Origin: Afipia sp. P52-10
GTDB taxonomy: Bacteria > Pseudomonadota > Alphaproteobacteria > Rhizobiales > Xanthobacteraceae
Assembly: GCF_000516555.1 (NCBI RefSeq)
Contig: NZ_AZSJ01000007.1
Coordinates: forward strand, 283,065-347,064
Length of the DNA: 64,000 nt
Direction: 5' to 3'
In this document: piece after piece, positions 56,794-64,000 of the stretch
Layout of the letters: each line of letters opens with the position of its first letter
Numbering within the stretch: the stretch's first letter is position 1
Program-made: the position numbers and the translations under genes
The notes under the pieces: generated by a model
Seen by the model: the letters and a program-made list of their open reading frames with translations, nothing else
Told to the model about the DNA's origin: nothing
The model's database searches: none

Positions 56794-57489
56794 CTACGCT
56801 TTCGAGCCGCTGGTGGCGAACAGGGCCGCGAACGTCTGCTCGCCACCCGGTGTGAACCTGACGACCCGACTACCGCTCTCCCGTCGCGCCCATTTCAACG
56901 CATAGACGCGATCCAGCAGCGCCGCTCCGAGCGAGCCCGCGAGATGGCTGCGCCGCTCGCTCCAATCGAGACACGCCTTGCACAGCGGCCTGCGTCCGCC
57001 ACGGATGGCGTCGAGATCGACGCCGAATTCGACGAGAAATTTGGCGCCGCGTGGCGTGACCGTGATGCGCTCCGGGTCGATCGCGAGATATTTGCGATGG
57101 ACCATGGAATCGAACATCCGCACGCCGAATTCGCCGGCGAGATGATCGTAGCACACGCGGGCGCGCCGCATGGCCGGGTCCTTCGGTCCGGGACGGACGC
57201 GCACATGTCCCGCGCGGACGGCAAGCGTACCGAGTGCCTCGAGCACGTCGGCAACCTCGCTGCCGGACAGCCGGTAATAGCGATGGCGGCCCTGCTGCTT
57301 TTGTTCGATCAGCCGGCCTTGCTGGAGCTTGGCCAGATGCGAGCTTGCCGTCTGCAGGGTGACGCCGGCTTCGGTTGCCAGTTCGCTTGCGGTGAGCGCT
57401 GCGCCGCCGAATAGAGCGTTGAGCATATTGGCACGCGCGGGATCACCGACGAGCGATGCGACGATGGCGATGTTCGGACCTTCCTTCAT
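56794..57489 (-). CDS. ArsR family transcription regulator
   Basis: 231 residues. The N-terminal winged helix (about 8-90) has VGDPARANMLNALFGGAALTASELA and TLQTASSHLAKLQQGRLIEQKQQGRHRYYRL. It lacks the CVC metal box of ArsR/SmtB proteins. The 130-residue C-terminal domain (RARVCYDHLAGEFGVRMFD, then RPLCKACLDWSERR) is that of the larger, non-metal ArsR group often linked to small-molecule or oxidative control. It is divergent from the isocitrate-lyase-family gene, which is its probable target. Confidence 0.9.
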   Translation of the reverse strand: MKEGPNIAIVASLVGDPARANMLNALFGGAALTASELATEAGVTLQTASSHLAKLQQGRLIEQKQQGRHRYYRLSGSEVADVLEALGTLAVRAGHVRVRPGPKDPAMRRARVCYDHLAGEFGVRMFDSMVHRKYLAIDPERITVTPRGAKFLVEFGVDLDAIRGGRRPLCKACLDWSERRSHLAGSLGAALLDRVYALKWARRESGSRVVRFTPGGEQTFAALFATSGSKA

Positions 57490-57748
57490 GCTTCGAGCCT
57501 AATCGAAGCATCTTCGTCGGACAACGCGTAGGGTCGCCCCATGCTGACACCGTTATGGCAGCATCCGCAACGTCTTGGCCCTCCAGACTGTGAATGTCAC
57601 GGATCACAGCCCGGCGGGACACGGACAGGTCGCGCTTCGGCGCGTTATACTTGGACGCAGGGACTTTGGCGCCAAAAGGGGGCGGGCGAGGCTGCGGAGC
57701 GATCCGTCGATACCGTGCAAGGTGAACACCGATACAGGCGAGGACATC

Positions 57749-58591
57749 ATGACCGTGTCAGTCGCGCAGAAGCGCGCCGATTTCTTCAAGCTGCATGAAA
57801 GTGGCTGCTTCGTGCTGCCGAACCCGTGGGATGCCGGCGGGGCGCGGCTTCTGCAGTCGCTCGGCTTCAAGGCGCTCGCATCCACCAGCGCGGGGTTCGC
57901 GTGGTCGATGGGGCGGAGCGATTACGGGCTGAAGTGTGACGAACTGCTCGCACACTTGACGGCGCTGTGCGCGGCGAGCGATCTGCCGGTGAATGCGGAT
58001 TTCGAATCCGGCTTCGCCGACGATCCCGACGGCGTTGCGGCCAATGTCCGCAAATGCGTCGCGACCGGTGTCGCCGGACTGTCGATCGAGAACCGCAACA
58101 GCGATGCCGCCAAGCCGCTGTATGACTTTGCGCTCTCGGTCGAGCGCATCCGCGCAGCGCGCGAGGCGATCGACGCTGACAAGAGCGGTGCCTTGCTGGT
58201 CGCACGCTGCGAGGGCTTCCTGACTGGCGAGGCCGATCTCGATATGACGATCAAGCGGCTCGTCGCGTTCTCGGAGGCGGGTGCGGATTGCCTCTACGCG
58301 CCGGGCATCCATAGCAAGGAGCAGATTTCGGCGGTAGTGAAGGCGGTCGCGCCGAAGCCGGTCAACGTGCTGGTACTGACGCCGGATACGATGGTGGCCG
58401 ATCTCGCTGCGCTCGGTGTCCGCCGTGTCAGTCTTGGCGGGCATCTCGCGCGCGCGGCCTGGGGCGGCTTCATGCGTGCTGCGAAGGAGATGCTGGAGCA
58501 GGGGACGTTCACCGAACTCGCCAACGGCTATCCGGGCAAGGAGTTGCAAACGGTGTTTGCGCCATACGTCGTCCGCCCGTCTGCCTCATGA
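57749..58591 (+). CDS. isocitrate lyase / PEP mutase family enzyme
   Basis: 280 residues, the single-barrel ICL/PEPM family. Seen are PNPWDAGGARLLQSLGFKALASTSAGFAW, NADFESGFADDP (metal-binding Asp/Glu), SIENRNSD and the catalytic-loop position VARCEGF. It lacks the KKCGH loop of true isocitrate and methylisocitrate lyases, so activity as an oxaloacetate decarboxylase, carboxy-PEP mutase or other C-C lyase is possible. GAGGAC precedes ATG 57749. The longer frame from 57575 is Arg-rich and rejected. It is divergent from the ArsR regulator (260-nt gap with no other gene) and convergent with aat. Confidence 0.88.
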   Translation: MTVSVAQKRADFFKLHESGCFVLPNPWDAGGARLLQSLGFKALASTSAGFAWSMGRSDYGLKCDELLAHLTALCAASDLPVNADFESGFADDPDGVAANVRKCVATGVAGLSIENRNSDAAKPLYDFALSVERIRAAREAIDADKSGALLVARCEGFLTGEADLDMTIKRLVAFSEAGADCLYAPGIHSKEQISAVVKAVAPKPVNVLVLTPDTMVADLAALGVRRVSLGGHLARAAWGGFMRAAKEMLEQGTFTELANGYPGKELQTVFAPYVVRPSAS

Positions 58592-58626
58592 GGGGACGCC
58601 GCTGAGCAACCTCGCCGCGATCGCGA

Positions 58627-59301
58627 TCAGCGCGCCGCCAGAACGGCCAGCGCCTCTGCGCCGGAAACCGGACGGTCGACCGGCAGCGCGGCGAAGTTAC
58701 CCTCATGCTGCAGCGCGCGGTCGAGTTCGGTGCGGTAGCGGCGGCGCGGGATTTCGATGGCGCCCAGGCTGCGCAAGTGTTCGGTCACGTACTGCGTATC
58801 CAGCAACGTGAAGCCGCCGGCGACCAGCCGCGCCACCAGATGGACGAGCGCAACCTTGGAGGCATCGCGTGCGCGATGAAACATACTCTCGCCGAAAAAG
58901 GCTCCGCCAAGATTGACGCCGTATAGCCCGCCGACAAGGGCGTCACTGTCCCACACCTCAACGCTGTGGCAATGGCGGAGGCGATGCAGGCCGGAATACA
59001 GCGTGCGGATGCGCGCATTGATCCAGGTGTTGTCGCGTCCGGGCGCGCGTTCCGCGCAGCCGTCGATGACTTCATCGAAACATCGATCAACGGTGACCGT
59101 GAAACGGTCGGACCGCACCGTGCGCGCGAGCCGCGACGAGACACGCAACCCGCCGAGTGGGATGATGCCGCGTTCCTCCGGTTCGACCCAGAACAGCGTT
59201 GGATCGTCGGCACTTTCCGCCATCGGGAAGATGCCGCACGCATAGGCGCGGAGCAGCACCTCCGGTGTGATCTCGGCATTCATCGTGTCCCGCGACGCCA
59301 T
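58627..59301 (-). CDS. aat: leucyl/phenylalanyl-tRNA-protein transferase
   Basis: 224 residues. It adds Leu or Phe to N-terminal Arg/Lys of proteins, marking them for ClpAPS degradation (N-end rule). Segments typical of Aat are [68 protein letters not shown] and [17 protein letters not shown] 59301 has AAGAGAG next to it; the ATG at 59283 is possible, and a longer frame to 59367 is unlikely. In many Rhizobiales aat follows accC; here the three-gene two-component operon lies between them. Confidence 0.96.
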   Translation of the reverse strand: MASRDTMNAEITPEVLLRAYACGIFPMAESADDPTLFWVEPEERGIIPLGGLRVSSRLARTVRSDRFTVTVDRCFDEVIDGCAERAPGRDNTWINARIRTLYSGLHRLRHCHSVEVWDSDALVGGLYGVNLGGAFFGESMFHRARDASKVALVHLVARLVAGGFTLLDTQYVTEHLRSLGAIEIPRRRYRTELDRALQHEGNFAALPVDRPVSGAEALAVLAAR

Positions 59302-59395
59302 CTCTCTTGTATAGCAGACCGTGCGTCGTTGCGCACCGGCCGGAGCGTCCGGTCCCGCCGGAATCAACCGAAGCTTCAGGGCCTGTTGGCGCGTT

Positions 59396-59407
59396 GTTCA
59401 CGTGAAC
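59396..59407. other. perfect 12-bp palindrome upstream of aat
   Basis: GTTCACGTGAAC is fully symmetric. It lies 95 nt upstream of the aat start and 62 nt beyond the stop of the receiver-kinase gene. It could be an operator; chance occurrence is also plausible. Confidence 0.4.
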
Positions 59408-59468
59408 GTGCGCCCACGTTGCCGAAAGCTGCACGAGGCGGAGTTGCTGGGTTGATTGCGTGGCCGTG

Positions 59469-60551
59469 CTAGGCGGTCTTGGCTTGCCCCTTCGCCGGCC
59501 GGGGCGGAACGCACAGCACCATCCGTGTGCCGGCGTGAGATGGATCACGAACGATTTTCGCATCGAGTTTGGTGGCCATCGCCTCGACGATGCGCTGACC
59601 CATGCCGGTCGATCCCGGCGCCGGTGCCGACTGCATGCCGACGCCCTGATCGGCGATGGCGAGCTCGATACCGTCTCCCTTGCGGCGGAGCGTCACGTCA
59701 ATCGGCCCCGATCCTTCCGGATAAGCATATTTGACGGCGTTGATGACAAGCTCGTTGACGATGATGCCGATCGCCACCGCGCTGTCCGGATCGATCTCGA
59801 CCGACTCGCTCGATAGCGTGAGCTGGGTCAGCTTCTCGCCCTCGGCCGAGCGCCGCAGATCCTCGAGCAGTGCTTCGAGATATTGGTCGAGCATCACGCC
59901 TTTCAGGTCGTGCGAGGTGTAGAGCCGGCGGTGGACCTGCGCCACCGCAGCGACCCGGCCCATGGCATTGGTCAGCGCCGCCTTGACATCGGGATCCTCT
60001 GCGGAAGACGCCTGCAGATGCAGGAGCGAGGCGATGATCTGCAAGCTGTTGCCGACGCGATGGTTGACCTCGCGCAGCAACACCTCGCGTTCGGCGGCAA
60101 GCGCTGCGTAACGGTCGCGTGCGGCGCGGACCTCGGCTTCGGCGGCTTCCTTCGCATGGCGCATGCGCGCGCCGTTCAGTGCGCCGGTCACCGCGACCGC
60201 GAGCAGGGGCACGAACTCGCCCTGTGTATCTTTGACGAGATAGTCCGCGGCGCCGGCCTTCAACGCGGTGACGGCAATGCGACTGTCGAGCGAGGCGGTG
60301 ACGAAGACCACCGGCGGCGCGTTCTCGATCGCGCGGATGCGCGCCAGCGTTTCCAGTCCGTCGAGGCCCGGCATATGCTGATCCAGCGCGATGACGTCGA
60401 TCCCGCCGGCGCGAATGCGTGCAAGGCCGCTCTCGCCATCGCGCGCATGCTCCACGGTGAATCCCTGCCGCTTCAAGCCGCGCTCGACCAGCCGGGCAAG
60501 ATCGGCGTCGTCGTCGATGTAGAGCGCGGTCGGTGCTTTCTCTGCGGTCAT
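59469..60551 (-). CDS. response regulator receiver - HisKA_2 histidine kinase hybrid
   Basis: 360 residues. An N-terminal receiver domain (1-125, phospho-acceptor D57 in IALDQHMPG, K108 in LVKDT) is followed by a coiled coil (about 130-155) and a HisKA_2-type kinase (H164 in LREVNHRVGNSLQI, then the HATPase with VNELVINAVKYAY and DQGVGM). Kinases of this type often feed general-stress PhyR-like or light/redox pathways. It contains no transmembrane segment. The ATG overlaps the stop of the single-domain regulator (ATGA), so it is the third gene of a coupled operon. Confidence 0.93.
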   Translation of the reverse strand: MTAEKAPTALYIDDDADLARLVERGLKRQGFTVEHARDGESGLARIRAGGIDVIALDQHMPGLDGLETLARIRAIENAPPVVFVTASLDSRIAVTALKAGAADYLVKDTQGEFVPLLAVAVTGALNGARMRHAKEAAEAEVRAARDRYAALAAEREVLLREVNHRVGNSLQIIASLLHLQASSAEDPDVKAALTNAMGRVAAVAQVHRRLYTSHDLKGVMLDQYLEALLEDLRRSAEGEKLTQLTLSSESVEIDPDSAVAIGIIVNELVINAVKYAYPEGSGPIDVTLRRKGDGIELAIADQGVGMQSAPAPGSTGMGQRIVEAMATKLDAKIVRDPSHAGTRMVLCVPPRPAKGQAKTA

Positions 60552-60988
60552 GCGGCGTTGGACGGGACCTGGATCACGGAAAAGAACAGGCCAAGCTGAC
60601 GGATTGCGTTAGCGAAGTTCTCGTAGTTGACGGGCTTCGTAATGTAGACGTTACACCCGAGTTCATAACAACGTTTGATCTCGTGGGCGTCATCGGTGGT
60701 CGTCAGGACGACGACAGGCGTGCACTTCAAATGCGGCGTTTCCTTTACCCGGCGCAGGATTTCCGTACCGGTCATGTCGGGGAGGTTGAGATCGAGCAGG
60801 ATGAGCAATCCCTCGCCCTTCCGCGGCACGCCGTTACCGTCATTGCCGAGCAGGAACGTCATCGCATCGGTGCCGTTGCTGAACGGCACGATGTCGTTGT
60901 TGACCCCGGAGCGGCGGATATTTCGTTCGATCAACCGCGCGTGGCCTTCATCGTCTTCGATCATGACGATGGTAACAGGCGTGTTCAT
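60548..60988 (-). CDS. single-domain response regulator (Rcp1-like)
   Basis: 146 residues, one receiver domain: acidic pair in IEDDEGHA, phospho-acceptor D66 in LLDLNLPDMTG, TTT in VVLTTTDD and K in VYITKPVNYENF. The N-terminal pattern EDDEGHARLIERNIRR and the C-terminal helix are those of Rcp1/CheY-like regulators of phytochrome-type and CHASE3 kinases. It has no output domain. Its ATG overlaps the kinase stop (ATGA), and its own stop overlaps the next ATG. AAGGAA lies 8 nt upstream. Confidence 0.94.
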   Translation of the reverse strand: MNTPVTIVMIEDDEGHARLIERNIRRSGVNNDIVPFSNGTDAMTFLLGNDGNGVPRKGEGLLILLDLNLPDMTGTEILRRVKETPHLKCTPVVVLTTTDDAHEIKRCYELGCNVYITKPVNYENFANAIRQLGLFFSVIQVPSNAA

Positions 60989-62505
60989 GCCGTCATTTCC
61001 TTTGAATCGAGTTTCCATTTGCTCGGCAGCATCACGGTGAAGGTGCTGCCTTTTCCTGGTTCGGACGAAACCGACAGGGTTCCGCCCATGCGCCGCACCA
61101 GAGCGCGGACGTGGGCGAGGCCAATGCCTTGACCGGGGCGGTCTTGCGCGCCGGCCCGACGGAACAGGTCGAAGATGCGCTGATGGTCCTTCGGATCGAT
61201 CCCACGCCCGTTATCGATCACGTCGTAGATGATGTAGCCGGTTTTGCGCCGCCCCTTGATCTGGATCACGCCTGGTATACCGGGATTGAGGTATTTCAAT
61301 GCATTGTCGATCAGGTTGGAAAAAATCTGTTCGAGCGCGAGACGGTCGCTGACGACGTCGGGCAGCGGCTCGACTTTGATTTCGGCGTTCGCTTCGTCGG
61401 CCTGGTGGGCGACGGTCTCGGTAATCGTTTCGATCAGCTGGCCGACGTCGATCCGTTCGGGCTTGAACTCGCGGCGGCCTTCGCGGGTCAGATGCAGAAT
61501 GGCGTTGATCAGCCGATCCATTTTGCCGATCGACGACTTGATGAAGGTGATGGCTTCGTCGAACTCCTCGGCGAGCTGCTTATCGTCACCCTCGAGCAAC
61601 GGCGCCGCCGCCACCGCGGTCGGCTCGTGTGCATCGGCGCGTGACGTGAGTTCACCGATGCGGCGAAAGATGCCCTCTCGCAATTCCTCCAGCTCGCTGG
61701 TGAAGCCCATGATGTTGACGAGCGGCGAGCGCAGGTCGTGGCTGACGATGTAGGCGAACCGCTGAATCTCCTCGTTCGCTTCGCGCAGGTCGGCGGTGCG
61801 CTCATCGACTGCCGCCTCCAGCGTGGAGTTCATTTCGCGCAACTGCTGCTCGGCCATATCGCGCAGCTGTTGCGAGCGGCGCACGAAGAACATGGAGGTC
61901 AGCGCCAGCGCCAGCACGATGCCGGACCCTGCGGTCGTGACGATCGCCGACAGCGTCTGGTTGCGGCCGGCTGCCGCGCTGCGCTGTGCTAGCAGCCGTT
62001 CTTCCTCCGCGCGCATCGCGGCCGCCATATCGCGAATGTTCGCATTGGTCTGGCGCGGTGCGTTGTCGGCGATCACCTTCAGCGCTTCCGCCTGCTGACC
62101 GCTGCGGGCGAGGCCAACGACGACGTTGAAATCCCGCAACTGCCGCTCGAGCAGCGGCCACATCTCGGCAAGATGGCGAACCTGTACGGGATTGTCCGCT
62201 GTCAGTTGCTTGAGGCGATCGAAGGTTGGGCGAAGCGCTGCTTCGGACTGGTTGAACTCGTCCAGGAATTCCGGCTTTGATGTCAGCAGGAAACCCCGCT
62301 CGGCACTCTCGGCCCGGCGAAGCTGTAGCAGCATCAGCGAAATCTGGTTCTCGACCTCCATCGTATGGGCGATCGCGTCGGCATCGTTGCGCATCGAATA
62401 GACGAGATAGATCGAACTGGCGCTGATCCCGATCAGGACCAACATACCGGCAACGAGCAAAAACGTCTGAACGATCCGCGGCCGCGTGCTCTTTGTGTTC
62501 GTCAT
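60985..62505 (-). CDS. CHASE3 sensor histidine kinase
   Basis: 506 residues. A transmembrane helix (about 12-35), a periplasmic CHASE3 domain (about 40-185; EVENQISLMLLQLRRAESAERG), a second transmembrane helix (about 187-208), a coiled coil, then HisKA with H256 in YIVSHDLRSPLVNIMGF, and an HATPase domain (IFSNLIDNALKYL, DNGRGI, GQGIGLAHV). The HisKA includes an insertion of about 50 residues (around 280-330) before the second helix. It is the first gene of the three-gene operon; 239 nt upstream to the accC stop contain its promoter and no gene. Confidence 0.94.
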   Translation of the reverse strand: MTNTKSTRPRIVQTFLLVAGMLVLIGISASSIYLVYSMRNDADAIAHTMEVENQISLMLLQLRRAESAERGFLLTSKPEFLDEFNQSEAALRPTFDRLKQLTADNPVQVRHLAEMWPLLERQLRDFNVVVGLARSGQQAEALKVIADNAPRQTNANIRDMAAAMRAEEERLLAQRSAAAGRNQTLSAIVTTAGSGIVLALALTSMFFVRRSQQLRDMAEQQLREMNSTLEAAVDERTADLREANEEIQRFAYIVSHDLRSPLVNIMGFTSELEELREGIFRRIGELTSRADAHEPTAVAAAPLLEGDDKQLAEEFDEAITFIKSSIGKMDRLINAILHLTREGRREFKPERIDVGQLIETITETVAHQADEANAEIKVEPLPDVVSDRLALEQIFSNLIDNALKYLNPGIPGVIQIKGRRKTGYIIYDVIDNGRGIDPKDHQRIFDLFRRAGAQDRPGQGIGLAHVRALVRRMGGTLSVSSEPGKGSTFTVMLPSKWKLDSKEMTA

Positions 62506-62744
62506 GTAACCATCAGGAGGGCGGCCATTGTCGATTCGAATCGGATCATGGACTTCTCGACCGGGCCGTGCACTATCCTATGCGAAGATTGCCTTCAGAA
62601 ATCATTGGATCGCGGATTCGGCACTCCGGGAATGGGCGCGCAACCGCGACGCGGAATAACGCTCACGCATGCTGACGGTTCCCCGCCGCCAGCGAAGAAT
62701 CGTTCAAAACAAGGGACTGTCGCCAACCGCAGTTTGGAAGCCGG

Positions 62745-64000
62745 TCAGGACTTCACGTCGCCGGCGGCCAGGTACTGCTCCAGCCAGTGGATGTGATAGT
62801 CGCCGTCGATGATCCCAGCCTCGCGCACCAGCGCTCTGAACAGCGGCAGCGTCGTCTCGACGCCATCCACGACCATTTCGTCGAGCGCGCGGCGAAGCCG
62901 CATCAGGCATTCGGCGCGGGTCTTGCCGTGCACGATCAGCTTGCCGACCAGCGAGTCGTAATAGGGCGGGATCACATAGCCCTGATAGACTGCCGAATCG
63001 ATCCGCACCCCCATGCCGCCGGGCGGATGGTAGTGAAGGATCTTGCCTGGCGAAGGGCGGAACGTTACCGGATTCTCGGCATTGACGCGGCATTCGATCG
63101 CATGACCGTTGAGAACGATTTCCGATTGCCGGGCCGGCAGTTCGCCGCCAGCGGCGACGCGGATCTGTTCGAGCACGAGGTCAATGCCCGTGATCATCTC
63201 GGTCACCGGATGCTCGACCTGAATGCGGGTGTTCATCTCGATGAAATAGAACTCGCCGTCCTCGTAGAGGAATTCGATGGTGCCGACGCCGAGATACTGT
63301 AATTCCTGCATCGCCTTGGCGACGGTCTCGCCGATCTTAGCGCGTGCCTTGGGATCGAGCGCGGGCGAGGGGCCTTCCTCCCAGACCTTCTGGTGACGCC
63401 GCTGCAGTGAGCAATCGCGCTCGCCGAGATGGATCGCGCCGCCACGGCCATCGCCGAGAACCTGGATTTCGATGTGGCGCGGCTTCTCCAGGTATTTTTC
63501 GAGATAGACCGCATCGTCGCCGAACGCGGCCTTGGCTTCGGTTCGTGCGGTCGAGAGCGCGAGCGCAAGATCGTCGGCGGTGCGTGCGACCTTCATGCCG
63601 CGACCGCCGCCGCCGGCCGCAGCCTTCACCAGCACCGGAAAGCCGATCTCCTTGGCGATCGCCATCGCGTCGTCGTCGGCGCCGACGCCGCCGTCGGAGC
63701 CCGGCACGACCGGAATACCGAGGCGCTTGGCGGTCTTCTTGGCCTCGATCTTGTCGCCCATGATGCGGATGTGCTCTGCCTTTGGGCCGATGAAATGCAG
63801 GTTGTGGTCGGCGAGGATATCGGCGAAGCGCGCGTTCTCCGACAGGAAGCCGTAACCCGGATGCACGGCGTCGGCGCCGGTGATCTCGCAGGCCGCCAGC
63901 AGCGCCGGAATGTTCAGATAGCTGTCCTTCGACGGCGGCGGCCCGATGCAGACGCTTTCGTCGGCGAGCCTGACATGCATCGCATCGGCATCGGCGGTGG
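62745..64000 (-). CDS. accC: biotin carboxylase subunit of acetyl-CoA carboxylase, 5' end outside the window
   Basis: The last 418 codons of a protein of about 450 residues; the reading frame continues without a start beyond 64000. AccC carboxylates biotin on AccB with ATP and bicarbonate, the first step of fatty-acid synthesis. Seen are HPGYGFLSEN, the ATP-grasp glycine loop KAAAGGGGRGMKV, the ATP-binding ERDCSLQRRHQK, the catalytic EMNTRIQVEHPVTEMITGID and RAECLMRLRRAL. The first ATG inside the window (63980) is internal. It lies upstream of the two-component operon on the same strand. Confidence 0.97.
   Translation of the reverse strand, partial: TADADAMHVRLADESVCIGPPPSKDSYLNIPALLAACEITGADAVHPGYGFLSENARFADILADHNLHFIGPKAEHIRIMGDKIEAKKTAKRLGIPVVPGSDGGVGADDDAMAIAKEIGFPVLVKAAAGGGGRGMKVARTADDLALALSTARTEAKAAFGDDAVYLEKYLEKPRHIEIQVLGDGRGGAIHLGERDCSLQRRHQKVWEEGPSPALDPKARAKIGETVAKAMQELQYLGVGTIEFLYEDGEFYFIEMNTRIQVEHPVTEMITGIDLVLEQIRVAAGGELPARQSEIVLNGHAIECRVNAENPVTFRPSPGKILHYHPPGGMGVRIDSAVYQGYVIPPYYDSLVGKLIVHGKTRAECLMRLRRALDEMVVDGVETTLPLFRALVREAGIIDGDYHIHWLEQYLAAGDVKS

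Overview
The window is chromosomal DNA of a high-GC alphaproteobacterium, most likely a member of the Bradyrhizobium / Rhodopseudomonas / Tardiphaga group (Nitrobacteraceae, formerly Bradyrhizobiaceae). The basis is the gene content and order: ndk, purMN, a CDP-alcohol phosphatidyltransferase, the DnaA-related hdaA, ppk, ppx, rnd and aspS in a row; a B12-dependent ribonucleotide reductase; and several protein families characteristic of this group (BA14K-like Gly-rich protein, DUF3551, DUF2155, NDUFA12, GrlR-like proteins, CHASE3 kinases). This is an inference from recognition; no database was searched. No rRNA, tRNA, insertion sequence, prophage or CRISPR array was seen.

Layout. 1-14142 is housekeeping: a small exported protein, ndk, purM-purN, phospholipid synthesis, replication-initiation control (hdaA), polyphosphate metabolism (ppk, ppx), RNase D, AspRS and a malic enzyme/phosphotransacetylase hybrid. 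14143-30000 is a mosaic of short accessory transcription units: a DoxX protein, a DHFR-like reductase, an exported glutathione peroxidase, a two-domain L,D-transpeptidase, CreA, a phosphatase, a GST, an SMR pump, an MFS pump, two GrlR-like paralogues, MgtC, an atypical GFA protein and a Crp/Fnr regulator.

30369-41741 is a catabolic island. It has two NitT/TauT-type ABC importers, each with substrate-binding protein, permease and ATPase. The first binding protein carries a C-terminal NosL-like domain. The second importer is the head of a translationally coupled operon continuing into a metal-dependent amidohydrolase, an arylmalonate-decarboxylase-like enzyme and a dihydropyrimidinase/hydantoinase. 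Divergent from it are a GntR/FCD regulator and a hydantoin-racemase-family protein that lacks both usual catalytic cysteines. Together they look like a regulated uptake-and-degradation pathway for an unidentified cyclic amide, ureide or pyrimidine. This is the best candidate in the window for an undescribed system.

41742-64000 returns to conserved genes mixed with accessory ones: a 57-residue basic protein not easily seen by ORF callers, nrdJ, an MscS-type channel, tandem EamA exporters preceded by a 12-bp minisatellite, a Gly-rich BA14K-like protein, NDUFA12, a DJ-1/isonitrile-hydratase gene divergent from a GlxA-type regulator that has the same fold, tandem HSL-family esterases, DUF2155, an ArsR regulator, an isocitrate-lyase/PEP-mutase family enzyme, aat, a three-gene overlapping two-component operon (CHASE3 kinase, single-domain response regulator, receiver-HisKA_2 kinase) and the 3' three quarters of accC, which runs off the right edge.
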